Counted from the first letter of the stretch, positions 1-7,945 are shown. The stretch: 64,000 nt of DNA from Stutzerimonas stutzeri (GCA_002387205.1 DGLA01000024.1:232602-296601); one strand, 5' to 3'. Notes: generated from the letters alone by a model not told the origin. Program-made: numbers and translations.

Positions 1-59
1 TACAGCGTTCCCCCTCAAAAGCATCCGTCCTGATCGCCCTTTTTGGGCGCGCTTGCAAC

Positions 60-81
60 GGTGGTGATATTCAGCACCACC
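60..81. other. Short inverted repeat near window edge
   Basis: A perfect 7-bp inverted repeat (GGTGGTG and CACCACC) with an 8-base loop, lying just beyond the 3' end of the kinase gene. It could be a regulator operator or a weak hairpin. There is no T-tract, so a simple intrinsic terminator is unlikely. Confidence 0.3.
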
Positions 82-88
82 GCGTACG

Positions 89-107
89 GATAGTATTCAT
101 TCGCATT
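89..107. promoter_or_regulatory. Possible Fur-like operator
   Basis: The minus-strand text AATGCGAATGAATACTATC resembles the iron-repressor (Fur) boxes in front of TonB-dependent receptors, but matches the classical 19-bp consensus at only about 10 positions. Its place immediately downstream of a two-component pair, reading out of the window, would fit a pfeRS- or pirRS-like arrangement with a ferric-siderophore receptor gene beyond base 1. This is inference only. Confidence 0.25.
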
Positions 108-130
108 TGAGAGTAAAGCGCGTTTACAAA

Positions 131-1462
131 CTATACACTTCGCAGCCGGATGTTCATCTGCAGCCCAGCGGAGCCGTTTTCGGCCCAGATCTCGCCGCCC
201 TGCATCAGTACCATGCTTCTAGCGATGGCGAGACCCAGCCCGAAACCGTCGCCCCCTGGGCGGGCCGTGCTGAGTCGGGCGAACGGAAGGAAGATGGCGT
301 GCAACTGTTGCGGGGGAACGCCCGGACCCTGATCTGCGATGCACAGACGCCATTGTTCGGCCTCACGATGGGCCGTGAGGCAAATGGCGGCGCCCGCAGG
401 GGAGTGCCGAATGGCGTTTCGCAGAATGTTCTCCATGGCTTGTGCTAGCGCGTTGAGGTTGCCAAGCACGCGGCAAGCGTCGGGCACCTCGGCTTGAATC
501 CGTTCGCGCGGCCAGCCGGATTCAAAGCAGGCGTTTTCACACAGCAGGTCCCAGAGTGCCGGCACATTCACCGGTTCGCACTCGAAGCGCGGCTGCTCGC
601 TGTCCAGCCAGGCGAATTGCAGGGTGTTGTCCACCAGTTGCTGCATGCAGAGCACTTCACGGTCGGTGCGGTTGCGCATGTCTTCGGCATCCAGCTCGCT
701 TTCGCAGGCGACCCTCAGCCGGCTGAGCGGTGTCCGCAGCTCATGGGACAGGTCACGCAGCAGCTGCTGTTGCTGGCCGATGGTGTCGCGCAAGCGTTGG
801 GTCAGGTAATCCAGTGATCGTCCCAGTTCGCCGAGTTCGTCACTGCGACGGGCGATCGAGGGGGGAAGCAGAGTCTCGAGTTGGTTGCCACGCGCCGCAT
901 TGGCCTGCCGGCGCAGGGCATCGAGCGGCGAAACCAGCAAGCGATAGAGCAGCCAGCAGAACAACATGGACAGCAACACCAACGGCACATATACCGCGGC
1001 GGTAGTGAGCAGGGCATGGTGCCGCCAGGGACGAAAGCGTTCCGGCAGCCGCATGATGAGTTGCGCGTCGACCTCCGGCATGGGGATGGAAATCAGCGGC
1101 AGCCCCTTGTTACGGCGGCTCATCGGCCACTCGACGTTGCGCACGAAGGTCAGCTGCTGCCGCTCCTGGGCGCTCAACTGTTGCCCACCGAGCGGCTGGA
1201 GTGTCGAGTCGACGACAACCATCCAGCTCGGCTCACTCTCGGCAACTGCTGCCAGCCACTGCGATAACTGGTCAGGCCCCTGTAGCAGGGCGGCCTGGGC
1301 CTGGTCGCCATAGCGGCCGAGCACCTCGAGGGCCTCCCGCGAGAGATAGGAGGTATTGTGGTCGATCTGTCGGCTAACGTAACCGCTGGCCCAGATCATG
1401 GCCAGGCAGAACCCCGCGACCAGCACTACCAGATGCCAGAACAATGAATGTCGGTTGGGCAT
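131..1462 (-). CDS. Sensor histidine kinase (two-component, OmpR-partner type)
   Basis: A 443-residue inner-membrane histidine kinase expected to autophosphorylate and pass phosphate to the regulator encoded just upstream. It has a transmembrane segment at about residues 5-29, a periplasmic sensor loop of about 120 residues, a second membrane segment near 150-176, then HAMP, a dimerisation helix with phospho-acceptor His240 in the motif LSHELRTPLSRL, and an ATPase domain with N-box (ENILRNAIRHS), DQGPGVP and GFGLGLAIA. The ATG at 1462 is preferred over an upstream in-frame codon because it shares one base with the regulator's stop (TGATG), giving translational coupling. The ligand is unknown. 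The periplasmic loop is of the size seen in PfeS/PirS-like kinases, but that assignment is tentative. Confidence 0.9.
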   Translation of the reverse strand: MPNRHSLFWHLVVLVAGFCLAMIWASGYVSRQIDHNTSYLSREALEVLGRYGDQAQAALLQGPDQLSQWLAAVAESEPSWMVVVDSTLQPLGGQQLSAQERQQLTFVRNVEWPMSRRNKGLPLISIPMPEVDAQLIMRLPERFRPWRHHALLTTAAVYVPLVLLSMLFCWLLYRLLVSPLDALRRQANAARGNQLETLLPPSIARRSDELGELGRSLDYLTQRLRDTIGQQQQLLRDLSHELRTPLSRLRVACESELDAEDMRNRTDREVLCMQQLVDNTLQFAWLDSEQPRFECEPVNVPALWDLLCENACFESGWPRERIQAEVPDACRVLGNLNALAQAMENILRNAIRHSPAGAAICLTAHREAEQWRLCIADQGPGVPPQQLHAIFLPFARLSTARPGGDGFGLGLAIARSMVLMQGGEIWAENGSAGLQMNIRLRSV

Positions 1463-2169
1463 CAGCAGCTTGGCCGGTCCAGTACATAGCCCTTGCCCCA
1501 TACCGACTCCAGGCTGAGTGCAACGTGCTGGCGGGCGAGCTTGCGACGAATGTTGCTGATGTGCATGTCGAGGCTGCGATCGTGTTGCGAATAGCCCCGG
1601 CGCAAGGCTTGCTGGTAGAGGAAAGGTTTGCTCAGTACCTCGCCTGCCGTCTCATGCAGCACCCTGAGCAGGCGGTACTCAGTGGCAGTCAGTCCGATCC
1701 AACGGCCGCTGTAACGCAGGTCGCTGCGCTGGTCATCAAAATGCAACAGATCATCGTTTGCCGCCGCCGCCGCACTGCGCTCGCTACGCTCGTAGGCCAC
1801 GCGGCGGAGTATGGCGGCGATACGCACCTGCAATTCTTCAATGCTGAACGGCTTGGGCAGGTAGTCGTCGGCGCCACTGTCGAATCCCTGGATGCGATGC
1901 GCTTCATTACCCAGTGCGGACATCATCAACACGGGTGTGCGTCGACGGGTTCGCAGTTCGGTCAGCAACTCCATCCCGCCGAGACCCGGCAACATCACGT
2001 CCAGCAGGATGAGGTCGTAATCGGTGTCGTGGGCCAGGGTCAATCCGGCTACACCCTCGTCAGCGAGGGTAACGCTAAAGCCGTGGCTCTCCAGCGAAGT
2101 CTTTAGATGCGCGCCGAGAACCGGGTCGTCCTCGATCGCCAGGATCTGCCGGGCAGTGGAAGCTGGCAT
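1462..2169 (-). CDS. OmpR/PhoB-family response regulator
   Basis: A 235-residue DNA-binding response regulator. The receiver domain shows the acidic pair EDD near residues 13-15, phospho-acceptor Asp57 in LILLDVMLPG and the conserved lysine at about 106 in YLPKPFS. The C-terminal half is a winged helix-turn-helix (LTATEYRLLRVL, then SLDMHISNIRRKL and VWGKGYVL). It is first in a two-gene operon with the kinase downstream. It lacks a strong Shine-Dalgarno sequence, but the ATG used gives a normal N-terminus (MPASTARQILAIEDD). The C-terminal wing sequence is of the type seen in iron-siderophore or metal-responsive regulators; the target genes cannot be read from the sequence. Confidence 0.9.
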   Translation of the reverse strand: MPASTARQILAIEDDPVLGAHLKTSLESHGFSVTLADEGVAGLTLAHDTDYDLILLDVMLPGLGGMELLTELRTRRRTPVLMMSALGNEAHRIQGFDSGADDYLPKPFSIEELQVRIAAILRRVAYERSERSAAAAANDDLLHFDDQRSDLRYSGRWIGLTATEYRLLRVLHETAGEVLSKPFLYQQALRRGYSQHDRSLDMHISNIRRKLARQHVALSLESVWGKGYVLDRPSC

Positions 2170-2377
2170 GGCGGGTATCCGTGCAAATAGGAACGATTAT
2201 AGATTGCGAGGGTGTAGGGACGGCAAGCTCGACGTTCAGGCGTACATGCAGGTGTTCGCAGCTGGGCTTCGCACGACAGGCTTGCTTGTTTTGCAGGCCA
2301 TGCCGGAGTAGGGCGGGCCTGCAATTATTCGGAAACATGAGGGGCGCCGGCTTACCGGCGAAGCTGCCCGAGACGCA

Positions 2378-2414
2378 CAAACAACCGAGCCGGCATTGCC
2401 GGCTCGGTTGTTTG
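2378..2414. terminator. Strong hairpin terminator after curlin gene
   Basis: A perfect 17-bp inverted repeat with a 3-base loop. The arms begin CAAACAACCGAGCCGGC and end in TTGTTTG. It lies about 40 bases past the stop codon of the minus-strand curlin-repeat gene and just before the intergenic region of the regulator gene, so it probably ends curlin transcription and may act in both directions. Confidence 0.8.
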
Positions 2415-2453
2415 TGGAGGGGTAACTATGAGGTAGCCACCCTAACGGCTAGA

Positions 2454-3524
2454 TTACTGTTGTGTAACAGTCGCGATATTAGAGTTGCCCAACTGGGTGA
2501 CGTATGCGGCGTCGTTATACCCAGACTGGGTCAGCGTCGCCACGTTATGGTCGCCGTCTTGAAGGACATAGGCATCGTTAAAGCTACCGCTTTGCTTGGA
2601 GATCAGCTGGTTTTCGTCGCCGTACTGATCGGCAGTCAGATCGTTGTCCCAGCCGGACTGGGCGATGTCCGCTACGTTTTTGTCGCCGCTTTGATAGAGG
2701 TCGACGTTGCCATAGTCACCTGTCTGCTTCACTTCAGCTTCGTTGCGGTTGCCTTTTTGCGCAATGGTTGAATCGTTCCATGCGCCGCTCTGCGCCACAT
2801 CCGCTTCGTTGCGGTTGCCTTTTTGATAAATGTTCGAGTCGTTGTCACTGCCGCTTTGCTTGACTTCAAGGGAGTTGTACTCGCCACCGTATTGCTCGGA
2901 GTACGAAGAGTTGTTGTAGCCTGCTTGAGTCACTGTGGCGGTTTGGTGGTTGTCCCACTGATTGACGTCGACTTCGCCGTTCAGGCCGGCTTGAGTAACA
3001 GTGGCATCGTTGTGGTTGCCCTGTTGGAAAACGTACGAATCATCAGACGTACCGCTTTGCTTCACCGTGGCATCGTTGTGGTTGCCGTTTTGAGAAATGG
3101 CCGAGTCGTTGTATGCGCCGCTCTGCTTGACGAGCAAAACGTTCTTCACGCCACCCCACTGCTCCGAAACTGAATCGTTATCGTAGCCTGTCTGCGTCAC
3201 TGTGGCAGTTTGGTGGTCGTTCCACTGCTTGACGACAGCATTGTGCTCTCCGCCGTTTTGATCGACCGTCGCGTTATTCTTGGTCCCGTTCTGGTAGACG
3301 TACGAGGTGTTTTCCGAACGATACCAGGGAGACTTCTGGGTGGTGGTGGCGACGTTCTGCGTTCCGACTTGAACCACTTCGGAGTTTTGCTTAGGACCTT
3401 CTTGCGTGACTGTGGCCGTTTGCTTATCGCCTGATTGGTAGACCTTGGCGTCGCTGTTGTCAGCAAATGCTTGTGCTGCGGAAACAGCGAGAATGGCGGC
3501 GAACAGGGTGTTTAGCTTGAACAT
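2454..3524 (-). CDS. Curlin-repeat amyloid-type secreted protein (15 repeats)
   Basis: A 356-residue protein with a signal peptide (MFKLNTLFAAILAVSAAQAFA, 21 residues in two parts: lysine, hydrophobic core, AxA site) followed entirely by 15 tandem repeats, mostly 22 residues long. Each repeat has the curlin pattern of spaced Gln, Gly, Asn and Gln, for example QxGxxNxAxVxQ. Such repeats build the cross-beta strands of CsgA/CsgB functional amyloid. CsgA of E. coli has five repeats, so this protein is about three times longer. The ATG at 3524 is chosen because GGAGAG precedes it and the signal peptide begins there. No csgB, csgD, csgE, csgF or csgG is visible in the window, so export and nucleation must come from elsewhere. 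Likely an extracellular fibre or matrix protein; fibre formation is inferred. Confidence 0.88.
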   Translation of the reverse strand: MFKLNTLFAAILAVSAAQAFADNSDAKVYQSGDKQTATVTQEGPKQNSEVVQVGTQNVATTTQKSPWYRSENTSYVYQNGTKNNATVDQNGGEHNAVVKQWNDHQTATVTQTGYDNDSVSEQWGGVKNVLLVKQSGAYNDSAISQNGNHNDATVKQSGTSDDSYVFQQGNHNDATVTQAGLNGEVDVNQWDNHQTATVTQAGYNNSSYSEQYGGEYNSLEVKQSGSDNDSNIYQKGNRNEADVAQSGAWNDSTIAQKGNRNEAEVKQTGDYGNVDLYQSGDKNVADIAQSGWDNDLTADQYGDENQLISKQSGSFNDAYVLQDGDHNVATLTQSGYNDAAYVTQLGNSNIATVTQQ

Positions 3525-3658
3525 TTTGGTATCTCTCCATGGATTGCGTGATCGGTCGCCTGGCGTACCGATTTGCCCACCTGCGCAGTCACCCTTTCCC
3601 AGAAAACGGTTCCAGCAATACGTGCCGTTTGCCCTGGCAGCTGGTGCTCGTTTCGCAT
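3512..3658 (-). CDS. Small ORF upstream of and overlapping the curlin gene
   Basis: A 48-codon ORF (begins MRNEHQLPGQTARIAG, ends EIPKCSS) starting from an ATG with a near-perfect AAGGAGG ribosome binding site five bases upstream. It overlaps the start of the curlin gene by 13 bases, so its translation could couple to or control curlin expression. It has no curlin repeat, signal peptide or membrane segment and I recognise no family. The strong ribosome binding site and overlap argue that it is translated. The composition is unremarkable, so it may be a leader peptide or a small protein of the locus rather than a structural component. Confidence 0.45.
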   Translation of the reverse strand: MRNEHQLPGQTARIAGTVFWERVTAQVGKSVRQATDHAIHGEIPKCSS

Positions 3659-3943
3659 CCGTGCCTCCTTGGGTTGGGGTGTTGCGCTTGGGTGTAGATA
3701 AGGTAGTCCCGCCTGAAAATTTCCCAATAGGTCGAACGGTTGAAATCGCCGCAATGATGGCAATTAACTCCATGTATCTGGAAATTCCTGGCAAGCACAT
3801 GGCAACCGCCCGCGTCCATGACATGTCTATCGCTGACCTTCAGAGGCTAGCGCTGGACAATCTCAGCCGGCGAGCTTACAAAGACGCGCATCCACATCGG
3901 ATGGCGTCACGCCTCCGACCGAATTGCTGCAGGTAGTAGAGCT

Positions 3944-4072
3944 GTGAGAAAGAAAAAGCCCGTGGATCCCATCCGTCAGGCAGAGAAGAATCGTGCGCAC
4001 CGAGTCGGCTGGGTCATAGCCCTGGCCGGTATCGCAGTGGGTTTCGCGATGGTGCTGGCGAAGCAGATGTGA
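3944..4072 (+). CDS. Small single-pass membrane protein (42 aa)
   Basis: GTG-initiated ORF of 42 residues: a basic N-terminus (VRKKKPVDPIRQAEKNR), then one hydrophobic helix of about 20 residues (GWVIALAGIAVGFAMVLA) ending KQM. The positive-inside rule predicts a cytoplasmic N-terminus. A weak AGGTAG precedes the start. The clean charge/hydrophobic partition over the whole ORF suggests a real gene. Function unknown. It is divergent from the curlin locus, whose shared upstream region is about 285 bases. Confidence 0.5.
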   Translation: MRKKKPVDPIRQAEKNRAHRVGWVIALAGIAVGFAMVLAKQM

Positions 4073-4138
4073 TCCGGGTGTGCCTGTAGAAGGCTGTCGC
4101 TATCTGCTCACGGCTATGCAGCGGTAGCGCCGCTGCCA

Positions 4139-4441
4139 TTATCGAGGGTGGCGACGAACCGGCGTTTCGGTCATCAAGAGCAGCAGCGGTAGTGGCCTGG
4201 CCACTTCTGGCCGCTCAGGCGTCTGGTCAACGGTGTAGGCATTACCGGCAATGCCGATGACGATGACCAGCAAAAGCAGCGCCCACATCCGCAGCGGAAC
4301 CCGCCGAGCGTATGCCCGCAGGATTTCCGTTCCGTTGATGACGTGCTTCGCCTGATCGATGCTTTCTGCGTACGTAGCATGGGGCTGCGGGGTAACGTTA
4401 TCGTTCGGCACCTGTTCGATCCTTGAGTCATGGCGCTTCAT
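4139..4441 (-). CDS. Small hypothetical membrane protein
   Basis: A 100-residue protein with a hydrophilic N-terminal half, one strong transmembrane segment (MWALLLLVIVIGIAGNAYTV, about residues 52-71) and a short proline- and arginine-rich tail. It converges with the 42-residue membrane protein. No Shine-Dalgarno sequence is evident at the ATG used, so the start is uncertain; the hydrophobic segment is the best evidence for coding. No family recognised. Confidence 0.45.
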   Translation of the reverse strand: MKRHDSRIEQVPNDNVTPQPHATYAESIDQAKHVINGTEILRAYARRVPLRMWALLLLVIVIGIAGNAYTVDQTPERPEVARPLPLLLLMTETPVRRHPR

Positions 4442-4696
4442 GTAGAAAGGCCGCGATCAGCGAGGCCCAGGTGAGGGTTGAACCGTTACAACGGCAGGTT
4501 GCTGTTGAACGAAACGCTCCGAATTGCTGGCGCAGCTTGCCGTGCGGGCGGCTGGATTGGAAGCCCTTTGGTAGATCGCAGCGTGTCTCTCCGGATCGCT
4601 CGGTCGGGCGAGGCGGGGTGAGGTGCGGGATGGCTGGCCAAGAGAGGACGCGGGGCTTCCGTTGGGTGCCAGATGAATCATGAGTCGTTCGATGAT

Positions 4697-4723
4697 GTGT
4701 CCCCACGTCACGCATGGGGACAC
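4697..4723. terminator. Hairpin downstream of cupin gene
   Basis: An 8-bp perfect inverted repeat (GTGTCCCC and GGGGACAC) with an 11-base loop, 18 bases past the stop of the minus-strand cupin gene. The T-tract is poor, so it is a possible rather than certain terminator. The remaining bases from 4442 to 4696 hold no convincing gene. Confidence 0.4.
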
Positions 4724-4740
4724 CGGGCTGACAGCGCCTG

Positions 4741-5088
4741 TCAGGCGAACACGAAATACTTGCGGACTGTTTCGACCACTTCCCAGGTGCCGGTCATGCC
4801 TGGCTCCACCACGAAGATATCGCCGGCCTTGAGATGGATGGGCTCCATGCCGTCCGGAGTGATGATGCAGTAGCCTTCCTGGAAATGGCAGTACTCCCAT
4901 TTGACGTATTCCACTCGCCACTTGCCAGGCGTGCAGATCCAGGTACCCATGATCTTGCTGCCGTCATCGGATGTGTAGGCGTTGAGGTTGACGGTATGCG
5001 GGTCGCCTTCTATGCGTTCCCATTTGCAGGCATCGACGACGGGCATGGGCTGTGTATCGCGCAGTACGGTGATCGGTTTGTTGGCCAT
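4741..5088 (-). CDS. Cupin-domain protein (cupin_3/DUF861 type)
   Basis: A 115-residue single-domain cupin. The beta-barrel signatures are visible: GTWICTPGKWRVEY, then EYCHFQEGYCIITPDG and KAGDIFVVEPGMTGTWEV, ending KYFVFA. This matches the small EutQ/ureidoglycine-aminohydrolase-like cupin subfamily (cupin_3), whose members have varied or unknown activities. The ATG at 5088 is chosen because GGAG lies six bases upstream and the conserved fold begins soon after; an in-frame extension further upstream lacks any family resemblance. Monocistronic by appearance, with a hairpin downstream. Substrate unknown. Confidence 0.85.
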   Translation of the reverse strand: MANKPITVLRDTQPMPVVDACKWERIEGDPHTVNLNAYTSDDGSKIMGTWICTPGKWRVEYVKWEYCHFQEGYCIITPDGMEPIHLKAGDIFVVEPGMTGTWEVVETVRKYFVFA

Positions 5089-5412
5089 GGGCGCTCCGGA
5101 TCGGTGGGGTAGGCCGCCCACCATAGAGCGTCGCTGTGTTGGCCAGTTGTCTGGGGTCGACACCTTGATATTCGTCTGCGCTTCCACGAGCGCTCTCGCG
5201 CAGATATCCGCGGCAGGATGGGTGCTGTTTTTCGCGATTCTCATCCATACAGAGCATGCAGTTGCCGTCCGCACGAGCGACTACGGCAGCAAGCTCCAGC
5301 CATTATGCTGGTGGCGATCGATTGGATCAGAGTGGGTGTCGCCGGCGGTGACATAGGTTGGTTGGTCCTTTTCGTTTGGCTGCCGGCTTTGTGAGGGTGA
5401 TACAGATTCGCA

Positions 5413-5442
5413 TTTACGAACGGTTTAATCTGGTCCTATAAT
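5413..5442 (+). promoter_or_regulatory. Sigma70-type promoter for hydroxylase gene
   Basis: A consensus -10 (TATAAT, 5437-5442) with a -35-like TTTACG 18 bases upstream, placed about 30 bases ahead of the GTG start at 5472. The rest of the 383-base region between the cupin gene and this start shows no other feature. Confidence 0.6.
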
Positions 5443-5471
5443 CCGCGACCTTACTGTGAGGGGGCCTGTTC

Positions 5472-6491
5472 GTGGGCGTTCTTGAACTCCTCCGTTCCGT
5501 CACTTTCGTGCCGCTCATCGACCAGTTCACCAGCCTTTTCGACCTTAATGGCCGGCTGGGCGTGCTGTTTCTTTGCGTCTCCTATGCCGTGGCCTATGGC
5601 CTGTTCCGCTACCGGAAACAGCGCGGGCTGACCGATGCGGGCTCGTTCTGGCAGTTCATCGGCGGCGGCGCGGTGCATTTGCACCCCTCGGCATTGCTGG
5701 ATTATCGCTACTACCTGGTGCGCGGCATCCTCAAGGTGGCATTTGTGATCCCACTCGTTGGCCTGGTGGATCCACACATTCTGCGAGCGGGCGACTATAT
5801 CGGCTTCTTTACCAATCTCTGGGGCGCCAGGCCGCAGCTCGGGCAAACGCTGTCTCTGTCGTTGCTATACGGCCTGGGTGTTTTCCTGATCAGCGACTTC
5901 ACCCATTACTGGGTGCACCGCGCCTTTCATTGCAGCTGGCTGTGGGAGTTTCACAAGGTCCATCATTCCGCGCCTGTCATGGTGCCAGTGACCGCCAGCC
6001 GCGTGCATTTTCTGGAGAAGGTCGTTGGCAAGCTGGTCGATCTCACTTTTCTCGGGGCGTATGCCGGCGTGTTCTGGTACGCCTGTGGCGGGGAGATCAG
6101 CCGTTACACGCTGTTCGGCGTGACCTATCTGGTCTTCATTTTCAATGCGTTGGCCGCCAACCTGCGCCACAGCCATGTCTGGCTGTCGTTCGGGCCGCGA
6201 ATAGAGCACCTGCTGAACAGTCCGGCGCAGCACCAGATCCACCACAGTGATGCGCCGAGACACTTTCACAAGAACTTCGGTACCAACCTGTCCATCTGGG
6301 ACTGGATGTTCGGCACGCTCTATGTCACCACCACCAAGCCGGAAGACATCCGCTTCGGCACTGCCGAGCAGGATTCGCACCGCTACCTGACGGTCTACAG
6401 CCTGATCGTCACGCCGTTCGTGGATAGCGCACGCAAGCTGCTGCCGCTGAAGCGACCGCATCCGGGATCGGCAGGGGCGCCCGAGGCATGA
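5472..6491 (+). CDS. Sterol desaturase / fatty acid hydroxylase family membrane enzyme
   Basis: A 339-residue integral membrane di-iron oxygenase of the fatty acid hydroxylase superfamily. The histidine clusters that bind the metal pair are clear: HYWVHRAFH, HKVHHSAP, NLRHSHVW and HHSDAPRHFHKNFG. Four or more hydrophobic segments surround them. Members hydroxylate or desaturate lipid, sterol or carotenoid substrates; the substrate cannot be told here. The GTG start has GAGGGGG upstream and a good promoter before it. The neighbouring genes are unrelated and on the other strand, so it appears monocistronic. Confidence 0.88.
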   Translation: MGVLELLRSVTFVPLIDQFTSLFDLNGRLGVLFLCVSYAVAYGLFRYRKQRGLTDAGSFWQFIGGGAVHLHPSALLDYRYYLVRGILKVAFVIPLVGLVDPHILRAGDYIGFFTNLWGARPQLGQTLSLSLLYGLGVFLISDFTHYWVHRAFHCSWLWEFHKVHHSAPVMVPVTASRVHFLEKVVGKLVDLTFLGAYAGVFWYACGGEISRYTLFGVTYLVFIFNALAANLRHSHVWLSFGPRIEHLLNSPAQHQIHHSDAPRHFHKNFGTNLSIWDWMFGTLYVTTTKPEDIRFGTAEQDSHRYLTVYSLIVTPFVDSARKLLPLKRPHPGSAGAPEA

Positions 6492-6501
6492 AGGCAGCGG
6501 C

Positions 6502-6990
6502 TCAATAAGGTTTGCGCGCCGCTCCAAAGCCTGGGCCGGAGCGGGTGTTGTTGCCCTTGGCCAGCCTGTCATAGAGCACCACATTCACCGTGGCCGCGAG
6601 ATTCATGCAACCGTCGGTGGGGATGTAGACCACGTCCTCGCACCAGTCCCGGATTTCCTTGCTCAGTGAGCCATCCTCCGCACCGAAGATGTACAGCGCA
6701 CGGTCGGGATGGGTGTATTCGGGCAGGGCGCGCGCGCCCTCGACCAGTTCCACAGCCACCGGCACGCAACCAAGCGGCAGGATCTTGCGCAGGTCATCGA
6801 TATTGATCAGCGGAATGTCCTGATGAATCTTCTTGGTGTCGGTGACGAAATCCCTGGCACGGTCATAGCGGGTGCCGGTGTAGAACACCGAGGCGGCGCC
6901 GTAGCAGCCCGCCGCGCGCATGATTGCGCCGACGTTGGACGGTGACTTGGGGTTGCTCAGGCCGATGCAGGCGTATCGTTTGTTGCTCAC
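6502..6990 (-). CDS. SPOUT-family RNA methyltransferase (TrmH-like)
   Basis: A 162-residue methyltransferase of the knotted SpoU/TrmH class, which 2'-O-methylates ribose in tRNA or rRNA using SAM. Motif 1 is NPKSPSNVGAIMRAAG, motif 2 ALYIFGAEDGSLS, motif 3 MNLAATVNVVLYDRL. Its length fits the compact TrmL-like proteins without an extra RNA-binding domain, though it differs enough that the target nucleotide should not be assumed. It starts at GTG with no clear Shine-Dalgarno sequence and converges with the hydroxylase gene only ten bases away. Confidence 0.85.
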   Translation of the reverse strand: MSNKRYACIGLSNPKSPSNVGAIMRAAGCYGAASVFYTGTRYDRARDFVTDTKKIHQDIPLINIDDLRKILPLGCVPVAVELVEGARALPEYTHPDRALYIFGAEDGSLSKEIRDWCEDVVYIPTDGCMNLAATVNVVLYDRLAKGNNTRSGPGFGAARKPY

Positions 6991-7180
6991 AAGGAATGAC
7001 TCGGACGGAAAACGCGCGAGTATAGGGGCCGCGCTGCCGGTTCGCCCCGGACATTATTCTCAGCGCAATCGCTACGGTCGTGGCTTCGGTAGTCGGTAGG
7101 GGCGGTCTGCCGCGACTGGCCCAGTGGTCCGCTGTGCGGAAACGGCAGCCCTGATCAGGCCGCCGTCACGGACAAGGCGC

Positions 7181-7945
7181 TCAGCCCTTGTTCGGCTTTG
7201 CCAGATTCCGCAGGACGTCCGCCAGCGTTCCCACATTGTCATGCACGACTACATGGAACCGGTCGGACTCAAGGTAGGCGCGCCAGTCGGCTTCGGACAT
7301 GACCAGGGGCTGATCGATGTCTCGTGACAGCTTCGCCAGGCGTTCCCGGGCCTGCTTGAGCTTGTCGGGGTCGGCGCTCCAACCATAGTTGGTGCCCGCC
7401 TGCTCCATGGAGTCGAGCAGGTTGCTGGTGCTCTGGCGCAGGTCGCGCAGTTGTTCCAGCACGTTGCTGCCGATCAGCACCTGGATGCCCTGGGTATGCC
7501 AGTTCTCGTTCAGGATGTCGGAGACCTGGTCCAGATAACTGCCGATGTTCTTGATTTGCTCGGTGACGGTCACGCTGTAATCCGGGCTGCCCATCCAGTC
7601 GAGCCATTCCTCATCGGTGGCTTCAGCCTTTGCGTCCAGCACACCCTCCATTTGCCGCAGCTGCTCGTCGAGCTGGCGCAGTTTCTTCTCCTGCTGTTCC
7701 CAATTGCCCAGGCCCAGTCCTTCTTCAGCGCCAAGCAGCGCGCCAATGAATTCCGACGTGGACTCGCGGACATCATCGACTGCGTCCACCACGTTATGGC
7801 CGACCGAGATGGTCTGCGTCCCGGTCGGCGATTGTCCTGCTTGATCCTGGCCGTTCTGCTGGGCTATGGCCGCTGCGGGCATTCCCATCGCGAGGGACGC
7901 GGCCAGTACGGTTGCGGATAGGGAAGCCGAATGTTTGAATTTCAC
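7181..7945 (-). CDS. Secreted/periplasmic protein of unknown function
   Basis: A 254-residue protein with a classical signal peptide (MKFKHSASLSATVLAASLAM..., cleavage likely after AIA near residue 28) and no membrane segment afterwards. The mature part is acidic, rich in Gln, Asp and Leu and largely helical by pattern, including a heptad-like stretch near residues 80-110 (NWEQQEKKLRQLDEQLRQME). Start is a GTG with GGAGGA seven bases upstream, an excellent ribosome binding site. No family recognised. It stands alone between two intergenic regions. Confidence 0.75.
   Translation of the reverse strand: MKFKHSASLSATVLAASLAMGMPAAAIAQQNGQDQAGQSPTGTQTISVGHNVVDAVDDVRESTSEFIGALLGAEEGLGLGNWEQQEKKLRQLDEQLRQMEGVLDAKAEATDEEWLDWMGSPDYSVTVTEQIKNIGSYLDQVSDILNENWHTQGIQVLIGSNVLEQLRDLRQSTSNLLDSMEQAGTNYGWSADPDKLKQARERLAKLSRDIDQPLVMSEADWRAYLESDRFHVVVHDNVGTLADVLRNLAKPNKG

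Noticed and set aside
2181..3173. Plus-strand ORFs opposite the curlin gene, Val-rich
   Set aside because: They mirror the curlin repeats in the complementary strand and have no ribosome binding site; the minus-strand protein has a signal peptide and clear repeats.
2454..3524. Curlin repeat region as a CRISPR array
   Set aside because: The period of about 66 bases is a coding repeat of 22 residues kept in frame and diverged in third positions, without constant repeats and unique spacers.
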